A stretch of 5,217 nucleotides of DNA from Clostridia bacterium (GTDB lineage: Bacteria; Bacillota; Clostridia; Christensenellales; Borkfalkiaceae). The notes under the pieces are model-generated. The model was not told the origin of the DNA. It made no database searches and was given only the letters and a program-made list of their open reading frames with translations. Each line of letters begins with the position of its first letter. Positions within the stretch are counted from its first letter, which is position 1. The DNA is taken from contig JAFTHR010000180.1 in the NCBI GenBank assembly GCA_017457345.1, positions 1-5,217 on the forward strand. Direction: 5' to 3'. The position numbers and the translations under genes were made by a program. Below, one piece after another: positions 1 through 5,217 of the stretch.

Positions 1-127
1 GGACATCACGAGAAAAAGAAAGTTGCTCGAAAAGCAAAAAGAAGGCAAAAAGCTTATGCGCCAAGTGGGCAGCGTAGAAGTGCCGAGCGAAGTCTTTATG
101 GAGATTTTGAAAACGAATAAAGACTAA
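1..127 (+). CDS. lepA: Elongation factor 4 (LepA), C-terminal fragment
   Basis: This is the last 41 codons of a gene that begins before the window; the reading frame starts at base 2 and stops with TAA at 125-127. The peptide opens DITRKRKLLEKQKEGKK and continues through RQVGSVEVPSEVF. This matches the highly conserved end of the LepA-specific C-terminal domain, where the family typically reads DISRKRKLLEKQKEGKK...GSVEVPQEAF. LepA is a ribosome-associated GTPase related to EF-G that acts on stalled or mistranslocated ribosomes; its GTPase domains lie outside the window. The basic, lysine-rich tail seen here is the part that reaches into the ribosome. The next gene is hemW, a neighbour of lepA in many Firmicutes, which supports the call. 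Confidence 0.93.
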   Translation, partial: DITRKRKLLEKQKEGKKLMRQVGSVEVPSEVFMEILKTNKD

Positions 128-130
128 CAT

Positions 131-160
131 AATAAGCAAGAATAACCAAGAATGAACGAG
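131..160 (+). repeat. Three imperfect tandem 10-bp repeats in the lepA-hemW gap
   Basis: The 41-base gap between lepA and hemW contains three adjacent 10-base units: AATAAGCAAG (131-140), AATAACCAAG (141-150) and AATGAACGAG (151-160). The first two differ at one base; the third differs from the second at three. The third unit runs into the hemW Shine-Dalgarno GAGGT at 158-162. No hairpin or promoter is evident. The repeats may be a chance product of A-rich leader sequence, or they may keep the ribosome-binding region unstructured. Confidence 0.4.
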
Positions 161-168
161 GTAAACAA

Positions 169-1293
169 ATGGCGGGAATTTATATTCACATACCCTTTTG
201 TAGGCACAAATGCACGTATTGCGATTTCGTGTCTTTTCCCGATAAGGTAGAGTACGCCGAAGCGTATATGGCGTGCCTTTATAAAGAGATAAAAATGCGC
301 GGCGAAGAACTGAAAGACTACGTGTTCGATACCGTATATTTCGGCGGCGGAACGCCTTCGTATATTCCCCCGAAACTCATTTTAGGGGCAATGAACCAAA
401 TCCGTAAATGTTTCCGTTTGGCAAAAAACGCTGAAATTACGTTGGAACTCAACCCCGGCACAATCGGGGAAGAGAAAGTGAAAACGTACCGTAGAGCGGG
501 TATTAACCGTTTTTCGATCGGTTTGCAAACGGCGATTGACGAGCAGTTGCAGGATTTGGGGCGTATTCATAGCGCCCGTGACTACGTGTTTGCTACCAAA
601 CTTTTGCGCGGAGAGAATTTCAGTACGGACGTAATGCTTGGTTTGAAAAACCAAACGAAGGAAGACGTGAAAAAGACGATCGAACTTGCCGCCGCCTGTG
701 GTTCTAGCCATATTTCTATGTACGCGCTTACGGTAGAAGACGGCACGCCCATTTACACGGACTACTTAAACGGCGAATTGCCGGATAGCGACGAGGTTGC
801 CGAACTTTACGAATACGGTAGAGCACTTCTTGAAGAAAAAGGCTACGCGCGCTACGAGATTTCGAACTTTGCCAAAAAAGGATATGAAAGCAAGCATAAC
901 TTAAACTACTGGAAACGGGGCGAATATATCGGTTTTGGTATTTCGGCAAGTTCGTTTATGAAAGGCAAACGCTTTACCAACACCTTCTCCTTAGACGAAT
1001 ATATGAAGTGTATCGTTTCGGGATTTTTCCCTGCGGTTTCTTCGGAAGAAGTTTCGCTGGCGGATGCGAAGTTCGAGTTTGTAATGCTTGCTCTCCGCAC
1101 GGCAAAAGGAATTTCTTTTGCGGATTATAGCACGGCGTTTGGTAGCGATTTTACCGAAGATTTTGCCGAAGCGATAAAGAAAACGGAGCGTTATTTAGAG
1201 CGCACGGAAACGGGCTATAAAATCAAAGACGAATACCTGTACGTGCAAAATTCGGTGTTAATGCCGTTTTTAGAAACGCCCGTAAAGGAGTGA
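169..1293 (+). CDS. hemW: Radical SAM haem chaperone HemW (HemN-like protein)
   Basis: A 374-residue protein, normal length for HemW. It opens with the radical-SAM cluster motif C11-x3-C15-x2-C18 in IPFCRHKCTYCDF. The residue two after the third Cys is Phe20, whereas true coproporphyrinogen III dehydrogenase HemN has a fourth Cys there, so HemW is the better call. GGGTPS at 59-64 is the SAM-binding glycine motif. HNLNYW at 243-248 fits the HNxxYW motif tied to haem binding in HemW. HemW is a cytoplasmic iron-sulfur protein thought to bind haem and deliver it to haemoproteins, and such genes are often misnamed HemN. The ATG at 169 is preceded by GAGGT (158-162) with a 6-base spacer, and MAGIYIHIPFC is the usual N-terminus. 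Two family-typical spots differ: GLKNQ at 158-162 where GLPxQ is usual, and GISASS at 257-262 where a GAH-type motif is usual. Confidence 0.9.
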   Translation: MAGIYIHIPFCRHKCTYCDFVSFPDKVEYAEAYMACLYKEIKMRGEELKDYVFDTVYFGGGTPSYIPPKLILGAMNQIRKCFRLAKNAEITLELNPGTIGEEKVKTYRRAGINRFSIGLQTAIDEQLQDLGRIHSARDYVFATKLLRGENFSTDVMLGLKNQTKEDVKKTIELAAACGSSHISMYALTVEDGTPIYTDYLNGELPDSDEVAELYEYGRALLEEKGYARYEISNFAKKGYESKHNLNYWKRGEYIGFGISASSFMKGKRFTNTFSLDEYMKCIVSGFFPAVSSEEVSLADAKFEFVMLALRTAKGISFADYSTAFGSDFTEDFAEAIKKTERYLERTETGYKIKDEYLYVQNSVLMPFLETPVKE

Positions 1294-1297
1294 AAAT

Positions 1298-1699
1298 ATG
1301 AAACCGCATTATCAAGTGGCCGCGGCGCTCATCTTTGAAAACGGGCGTGTTTTTGCGGCAAAACGCGGCAAAACGAAGTATGCGTACACTTCTTTCCGCT
1401 ATGAATTTCCTGGCGGTAAAATTGAAGACGGGGAAAACGGGAAGCAAGCGCTTGACCGGGAACTTATCGAAGAACTTTCTATGAAAGTACAGGTGGGAAA
1501 TCTCTATGCTTCGAACACCTTTGAATACCCAGATTTTATCGTCACGCTTTGGCTATACGAATGTGATAGGCTTTCGAACTATACGCTGAACGAACACGTG
1601 GCGGTAGACTGGATTTTGCCGAAAGATTTAAAGGAAGAAGAATGGGCGCCTGCGGATAAGGACGTGATCGGCGCGTTGAAACGGATTTTTGGAGAGTAA
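1298..1699 (+). CDS. MutT-type Nudix hydrolase, (d)NTP pyrophosphohydrolase
   Basis: A 133-residue protein, the size of a single Nudix domain. The Nudix box GX5EX7REUXEEXGU spans residues 40-62: G40, E46, R54-E55, E58-E59. These acidic residues bind the catalytic magnesium. The only departure is Ser61 in place of the usual Gly. The preceding EFPGGKIEDGE and the C-terminal EHVAVDW and EWAPAD segments are typical of the MutT/NudG group. That group hydrolyses damaged or non-canonical nucleoside triphosphates such as 8-oxo-dGTP to the monophosphate and pyrophosphate. The exact substrate (8-oxo-dGTP, methylated dCTP, another) cannot be told from sequence, so no symbol is given. AAAGGAG at 1284-1290, inside the end of hemW, is the ribosome-binding site, 7 bases before the ATG. 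The 4-base gap to hemW and 1-base gap to the next gene imply co-translation in an operon. Confidence 0.87.
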   Translation: MKPHYQVAAALIFENGRVFAAKRGKTKYAYTSFRYEFPGGKIEDGENGKQALDRELIEELSMKVQVGNLYASNTFEYPDFIVTLWLYECDRLSNYTLNEHVAVDWILPKDLKEEEWAPADKDVIGALKRIFGE

Positions 1700-1700
1700 A

Positions 1701-2204
1701 ATGAAGAACGTGATTTTAATCGGGATGACGGGTTCGGGAAAGACGACGATAGGCACGTACCTTTCCGAAACGCTCGGCTACGGATACGTGGATAGCGATA
1801 GCGTGCTAGTGGCACGAGCGGGAAAGCGTTTGAACGAGATCATTGCCGAACAAGGAACGGAAGCGTTCTTAGATTTAGAAGCGAAAGTCAATTCGGAAAT
1901 ATGCGCAAGCCGTTGTGTAATTGCTACGGGCGGAAGTGTAATTTATCGATCGGCTGCAATGTCCGCCCTTAAAAAACTTGGCGTTGTGGTATACTTAAAA
2001 CTCTCCTACGAAGAGATTGAAAAACGGCTTGGAGATTTGAAAGCGCGCGGCGTGGCAATGAAAGAAGGCTTTACCTTGCGGGATTTGTATAACGAGCGAG
2101 TTCCCTTATATGAAAAGTATGCCGATATTACCGTGGAACTGAACGGAATGTCGGTAGAGCAATGCGTGGAAACGGTTGCAAAGGCGGTAGAAAATTATGT
2201 TTAA
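1701..2204 (+). CDS. Shikimate kinase-family P-loop kinase, divergent substrate site
   Basis: A 167-residue protein of the AroK/AroL fold. Visible in order: Walker A GMTGSGKT at 8-15, DSD at 31-33 (the DxD that contacts shikimate and magnesium), AFLDLE at 55-60, ATGGSV at 75-80, lid Arg in ARG at 115-117, and ERVPLYEKYAD at 132-142. True shikimate kinases phosphorylate the shikimate 3-hydroxyl with ATP, using an Asp, the Arg of an FRxxE motif and a late Arg, plus a GGG motif. Here the FRxxE Arg is Leu57 and the third Gly is Ser79, while the Asp, lid Arg116 and Arg133 remain. I recall similar variants annotated as shikimate kinase in gut Clostridia, so this may be a subfamily with another substrate rather than a damaged gene. 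The ATG at 1701 is chosen over the in-frame TTG at 1689 because GGAG at 1691-1694 sits 6 bases before it and the P-loop then falls at the usual place. No other aromatic-pathway gene is in view. Confidence 0.8.
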   Translation: MKNVILIGMTGSGKTTIGTYLSETLGYGYVDSDSVLVARAGKRLNEIIAEQGTEAFLDLEAKVNSEICASRCVIATGGSVIYRSAAMSALKKLGVVVYLKLSYEEIEKRLGDLKARGVAMKEGFTLRDLYNERVPLYEKYADITVELNGMSVEQCVETVAKAVENYV

Positions 2205-3246
2205 CGAGAAAGCAAAAATTGCCATATACGGCGCGGGCGCAATGGGCACGGTGCTCGGTGCGTTTCTGTGTAGAAGCGGTGTAAACGTCACGCTTGTGTG
2301 TCGTAATCAAGAGCACGTGAATGCGCTCAAAAAAAGCGGTGCGATCGTGCGATATATGGAAAACGGTGAAGAAAAATACATTTGCGCGCCCGTAAACGCC
2401 TGCTTGCCGGAAGAGATGGGCGAAGGGTACGATTTGGTGTTTTTAATGACGAAACAACGCCAAAACGCCGAAATTGCTAAGTTTTTACAAGGAAAACTTG
2501 CCGAAAACGGCGTGGTGTGCACCACGCAAAACGGTTTACCGGAAGAAAAACTTTCTCAAATTCTTGGGAAAGAGCGCACCTATGGTGCGGCGCTTACTTG
2601 GGGCGCAAACCGCACGGCGGACGGGGAAGCAACGTTGACTTCTCAGCTCTCCGCTATGTCGCTTTCTCTCGGCGGTTATCAAAACGATAATTCTAAATCG
2701 GCGGAGATTGCCGCGGTACTCGAACCGGTTTCTACCGTTTGTAAAAACCCGAACTTCGTTTCCGTGAGCGAAAACTTAGCGGGGGCGCGTTGGAGCAAAC
2801 TTTGCATTAACGCCGCCTTTTCGGGGCTTTCAGTCGTCACGGGGCTTACGTTTGGCGAAATTGCCAAAAAGCCGAAAACCCGCCGCCTGGCGCTGGCTAT
2901 TTTGCGGGAATGTTTTAAAACGGCTTCGGCTTGCGGTGTGGTGCTTGAACCGTTGCAAGGGCACGATATGGCAAAATTGCTCGGCGGGGAACGCGGAATT
3001 AAAAAGGTGTTCTCGTGGTTTATATTGCCGGTGGCTATCAAGCGCCACGCGCGCCTTAAATCGGGTATGCTTAAAGACATAGAAAACGGCAAGAGATGCG
3101 AGATCGATTTTATCGACGGCGCGGTTGCCGACTTGGCTAAACAACACGGCGTGGAAACGCCTACGATTGATAAACTCGTGGAAATCGTGCACGGAATTGA
3201 AGACGGTTTGTACGAAATTACCCCGAAAAACGCAGATTTTTTTTAA
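2197..3246 (+). CDS. panE: 2-dehydropantoate 2-reductase (ketopantoate reductase) family protein
   Basis: A 349-residue protein of the ApbA/PanE family, which reduces ketopantoate to pantoate with NADPH in pantothenate and coenzyme A synthesis. The N-terminal Rossmann domain has GAGAMG at 12-17. TTQNGL at 109-114 carries the conserved Asn112 of the NG motif. The C-terminal helical domain holds Lys201 in ARWSKLCIN, matching the catalytic Lys. It also holds SGMLKDIENGKRCEID at 289-304, where Ser289 and Glu302 match the substrate-binding Ser and the catalytic Glu. All key residues are thus present. It is about 45 residues longer than the E. coli enzyme, with the extra length partly before the SGML motif, as in Clostridia homologues. 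The start ATG overlaps the end of the kinase gene by 8 bases; AAAGG at 2180-2184 is a modest ribosome-binding site, so translational coupling is likely. The family includes reductases of other 2-keto acids, so the substrate is probable rather than proven. Confidence 0.82.
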   Translation: MFNEKAKIAIYGAGAMGTVLGAFLCRSGVNVTLVCRNQEHVNALKKSGAIVRYMENGEEKYICAPVNACLPEEMGEGYDLVFLMTKQRQNAEIAKFLQGKLAENGVVCTTQNGLPEEKLSQILGKERTYGAALTWGANRTADGEATLTSQLSAMSLSLGGYQNDNSKSAEIAAVLEPVSTVCKNPNFVSVSENLAGARWSKLCINAAFSGLSVVTGLTFGEIAKKPKTRRLALAILRECFKTASACGVVLEPLQGHDMAKLLGGERGIKKVFSWFILPVAIKRHARLKSGMLKDIENGKRCEIDFIDGAVADLAKQHGVETPTIDKLVEIVHGIEDGLYEITPKNADFF

Positions 3247-3257
3247 CGATAAAGGAT

Positions 3258-3263
3258 AGGTGA
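3258..3263 (+). promoter_or_regulatory. Shine-Dalgarno site that sets the gltX start
   Basis: AGGTGA matches the 3' part of the ideal AGGAGGTGA complement to 16S rRNA and lies 5 bases before the ATG at 3269. The competing GTG at 3260-3262 is inside this site, and the upstream AAAGGA (3251-3256) is only 3 bases from that GTG, too close for normal initiation. Confidence 0.65.
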
Positions 3264-3268
3264 ACGAT

Positions 3269-4906
3269 ATGGATTTGAATAAACTTGCAAACGCATTGAT
3301 CCCAGACGAAGCGGTAAAACCGCTCGATTATTACGAAACGTTATACCCGGAAAGAGACCTTGAAAAAGGGGCGGAAGTCACCCGCCTTGCGCCGTCTCCC
3401 ACGGGCTTTATGCACCTTGGCAACCTGTTCGTGGCGCTCGCAAACGAACGAATTGCACACCAAAGCGGCGGTGTGTTCTATCTTCGTATCGAAGATACGG
3501 ATGAAAAGAGAAAGGTAGAAGGGGCGGTGGAAGTTATCCACTCGTCGCTTAAATACTTCGGCGTGGAGTTCGACGAAGGCGCAGACCTTTGCGGCAACTA
3601 CGGCCCGTACTATCAACGTCAACGTGCCGAAGTATACCACGCATACGCAAAAGAACTCATTAAAAAGGGTTTGGCGTATCCCTGTTTTTGTAGCGAAAGC
3701 GATTTAGAAAAAACGCGTGAATACCAAACGGAGAACAAGTTGTTGCCGGGGTACTACGGCGAATTTGCAAAGTGCCGCGATTTATCCGAAGAAGAGATTT
3801 ATGCTAACCTTGCCGCAGGCAAGCCGTACGTAATCCGTTTGCGCTCGCAAGGGGACGTGGAGAAAAAACACCCGTTCCGCGACGTAATTAAAGGGGAAAT
3901 CACCGTGACGGAAAACAATCAAGACGTGGTAATTTTGAAGTCGGACGGGATCCCCACCTACCACTTTGCGCACGCGATTGACGATCATTTTATGCGCACC
4001 ACGCTCGTAGTTCGCGGAGAAGAGTGGCTCTCTTCCCTTCCTATCCACATTGAACTTTTCAACGTGCTGGGGTTTAAATTGCCTAAGTACGGACACAACT
4101 GTTCTATTCAAAAAATCGACGGCGAAACGCGCAGAAAACTTTCCAAGCGGAAAGATCCCGAAGCTTCGCTCACTTTCTACCGTGAAGAAGGGTATCACCC
4201 TGCGGCGGTGCGCACGTATATGATGACGCTTTTGAATTCTAACTTTGAAGAGTGGTTATTAAAGAACCCCGAAGCGCCGATCGAAGAGTTCAAATTCTCG
4301 ATGGGAAAAATGGGCAAGAGCGGTGCGTTGTTTGATATTTTAAAACTTAACGATATTGCAAAAACGCATTTTGCAAAACTCACCGCGGAAGAAGCGTTCG
4401 AGTTTATGAAAACTTGGGCAAACGAATACGGAACGAGCGCGCAACAAGCCTACTTTGCGGATAGAGAATATCTTTTGAAAGTGCTCACCCTTTGTATGGG
4501 GATCGGCGGCAAACAACGCCGTAAGGATGTCATTTGCGCAAAGCAAGCGTTAGAAACGATTTCGTATTTCTTCGACGAAACGTTTGCGCCTAGCGGCGAA
4601 TACCGTTTTGAAAAGGAAACGGTGCAAAAAGCAATTCGTTCGTTTGCGGAAAAGTATTCGATTGCAGACGATAATTCGGCTTGGTTTGAAAAGGTGAAAG
4701 CGGTGGCAACCGAACTTGGTTTTGCCACGGATATGAAGGCTTACAAGGCAGATCCTAGCGCGTTCGCGGGCAACGTTTCGGATATTGCGGAAATTTTGCG
4801 CGTTGCTACCACGGGGCTTTCCAACACGCCCGATCTTTGGACGATTATGCAAATCCTTGGTGAAAAGCGCACGTTGGATCGTTTAAATGCGGCGGCAAGC
4901 GCCTAA
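3269..4906 (+). CDS. gltX: Glutamyl-tRNA synthetase (class I)
   Basis: A 545-residue enzyme that joins glutamate to tRNA(Glu) using ATP in the cytoplasm. The class I signature APSPTGFMHLGN lies at 41-52, with HLGN in the HIGH position. KLSKR at 290-294 is the KMSKS loop, and the flanking KLSKRKDPEAS is diagnostic of GltX. C139, C141 and C169 resemble the zinc-binding Cys set of some GluRS enzymes. The C-terminal anticodon-binding part ends with ATTGLSNTPDLWTIMQILG at 513-531. About 40 residues precede the signature, an extension usual in the Clostridia-type long form. Whether it is discriminating or also charges tRNA(Gln) for amidation cannot be read from sequence. The ATG at 3269 is preferred to an in-frame GTG at 3260: AGGTGA (3258-3263) is 5 bases before the ATG and overlaps the GTG. 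It is the last gene of the run, ended by the terminator downstream. Confidence 0.94.
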   Translation: MDLNKLANALIPDEAVKPLDYYETLYPERDLEKGAEVTRLAPSPTGFMHLGNLFVALANERIAHQSGGVFYLRIEDTDEKRKVEGAVEVIHSSLKYFGVEFDEGADLCGNYGPYYQRQRAEVYHAYAKELIKKGLAYPCFCSESDLEKTREYQTENKLLPGYYGEFAKCRDLSEEEIYANLAAGKPYVIRLRSQGDVEKKHPFRDVIKGEITVTENNQDVVILKSDGIPTYHFAHAIDDHFMRTTLVVRGEEWLSSLPIHIELFNVLGFKLPKYGHNCSIQKIDGETRRKLSKRKDPEASLTFYREEGYHPAAVRTYMMTLLNSNFEEWLLKNPEAPIEEFKFSMGKMGKSGALFDILKLNDIAKTHFAKLTAEEAFEFMKTWANEYGTSAQQAYFADREYLLKVLTLCMGIGGKQRRKDVICAKQALETISYFFDETFAPSGEYRFEKETVQKAIRSFAEKYSIADDNSAWFEKVKAVATELGFATDMKAYKADPSAFAGNVSDIAEILRVATTGLSNTPDLWTIMQILGEKRTLDRLNAAASA

Positions 4907-4936
4907 AACAAGGGGGCAGGGCATTGTCTAATGCAA

Positions 4937-4974
4937 AAAAACACCGCCACGGTACAAGCCGTGGCGGTGTTTTT
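4937..4974. terminator. Bidirectional intrinsic terminator between gltX and the HU gene
   Basis: A perfect 16-bp inverted repeat: arms at 4937-4952 and 4959-4974 around the 6-base loop TACAAG. The inner 11 bp (CACCGCCACGG against its complement) are GC-rich; the outer 5 bp are A-T pairs. On the plus strand the hairpin merges into TTTTTGTTTTT (4970-4980). On the minus strand the A run at 4935-4941 gives a U tract. It lies 30 bases after the gltX stop and 17 bases after the HU stop on the other strand, so it can end both converging transcripts. Just before it, GCATT (4921-4925) and AATGC (4930-4934) could form a small 5-bp hairpin around GTCT, too weak to be called separately. Confidence 0.93.
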
Positions 4975-4991
4975 GTTTTTAAGTTAATGGA

Positions 4992-5217
4992 TTAGTTGAA
5001 GAGTTCTTTGTAGGCTTTACCGAATTTCATTACGGGTTTCTTAGAAGCGGCAATTTCAACTTGTTCGCCCGTTGCGGGGTTTACGCCCATCTTTGCGGCA
5101 ACTTCTTTAACTTCGAACGTGCCGAACCCTGCAAGTTGCACTTTATCGCCATCTTTGAGTGCTTCGGTTAACGTATCGATAAAAGCGTTGTACGCAATCG
5201 TTGCGTCCTTTTGCGAA
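4992..5217 (-). CDS. hup: HU-family nucleoid DNA-binding protein, N-terminus cut by window end
   Basis: The last 74 residues and stop codon (TAA, minus strand 4994-4992) of a small DNA-binding protein; by alignment to Bacillus HU about 16 N-terminal residues lie beyond the window. The family core is clear: DKVQLAGFGTFEV, then NPATGEQVEI at the tip of the beta arm, then ASKKPVMKFGKAYKELFN at the C-terminus. HU proteins are dimers that bend and wrap DNA with two beta arms and help organise the nucleoid. In this copy the arm reads KEVAAKMGVNP, whereas Bacillus HU reads RERAARKGRNP. Arg55, Lys59 and Arg61 (Bacillus numbering) are thus replaced by Val, Met and Val, and Arg53 and Arg58 by Lys. The proline at the arm tip that intercalates into DNA is kept. 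The gene converges on gltX and shares its terminator; its promoter and ribosome-binding site are outside the window. Confidence 0.93.
   Translation of the reverse strand, partial: SQKDATIAYNAFIDTLTEALKDGDKVQLAGFGTFEVKEVAAKMGVNPATGEQVEIAASKKPVMKFGKAYKELFN

Noticed and set aside
382..711. Minus-strand open frame of 109 codons inside hemW
   Set aside because: It lies wholly within a strongly supported gene on the other strand, and its translation resembles no family and has no credible ribosome-binding site.
169..1293. Calling the radical SAM protein HemN (oxygen-independent coproporphyrinogen III oxidase)
   Set aside because: It lacks the fourth Cys of the HemN CxxxCxxCxC motif and has the HNxxYW motif of HemW, next to lepA.
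1689..1700. TTG start adding four residues to the kinase
   Set aside because: The TTG overlaps the Shine-Dalgarno GGAG that is correctly spaced for the ATG at 1701, and the added residues are not part of the family N-terminus.
2679..3192. Overlapping minus-strand open frames of 137 and 120 codons and a 76-codon plus-strand frame inside panE
   Set aside because: All overlap the conserved catalytic part of panE. Their composition (Arg/Phe/Ser-rich) is what reading a GC-skewed codon pattern in the wrong frame produces.
3260..3268. GTG start adding three residues to gltX
   Set aside because: The GTG is inside the AGGTGA ribosome-binding site of the ATG at 3269, and the next upstream purine run is too close to it.
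3782..4198. Minus-strand open frame of 138 codons inside gltX
   Set aside because: It is antisense to the conserved catalytic core of gltX including the KLSKR loop, with no recognisable motif.
4450..4852. Minus-strand open frames of 92 and 100 codons within the gltX 3' half
   Set aside because: They overlap each other and the anticodon-binding region of gltX, and neither shows a recognisable domain or start context.
1..5217. Mobile element, CRISPR array, defence system or RNA gene
   Set aside because: There are no transposase or integrase frames, spaced direct repeats, terminal inverted repeats or tRNA-like folds visible. Nearly all bases are taken by conserved housekeeping genes.

Overview
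The window holds a compact run of plus-strand housekeeping genes, a convergent minus-strand gene at its right end, and a terminator between them. It reads like the chromosome of a low-to-moderate GC Firmicute of the class Clostridia. Reasons are the lepA-hemW gene order common in Firmicutes, a glutamyl-tRNA synthetase of the long Clostridia-type form (N-terminal extension, HLGN and KLSKR motifs), strong Shine-Dalgarno sites of the AGGAG/GAGGT type, and a Clostridia-like PanE homologue. The codon style, rich in ACG, GCG, CGC and CGT, points away from AT-rich Clostridium proper and towards an uncultured-type gut lineage. That finer placement is an inference with low confidence.

Layout: 1-127 is the 3' end of lepA (elongation factor 4). 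After a 41-base gap with short tandem repeats comes hemW (169-1293), then a MutT-type Nudix hydrolase (1298-1699), a shikimate-kinase-family P-loop kinase (1701-2204), a PanE-type ketopantoate reductase (2197-3246) and gltX (3269-4906). Gaps after hemW are 4 bases, 1 base, an 8-base overlap and 22 bases, and no terminator lies between genes, so this is very probably one transcription unit. A 16-bp perfect hairpin with a T tract (4937-4974) ends it. The same hairpin, read from the other strand, can end a convergent HU-family gene whose 5' end lies beyond the window (complement 4992-5217).

The genes do not form one pathway. They combine translation (lepA, gltX), haem or radical-SAM function (hemW), nucleotide-pool sanitation (Nudix), small-molecule metabolism (kinase-like protein, PanE) and chromosome packing (HU). 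I see no mobile element, CRISPR array, tRNA, rRNA or defence system, and no convincing new multi-gene system. The most interesting points are protein-level: the 'shikimate kinase' lacks the substrate-binding Arg of the FRxxE motif and the third Gly of the GGG motif, so its substrate is doubtful, and the HU homologue has lost several basic residues of its DNA-binding arm.
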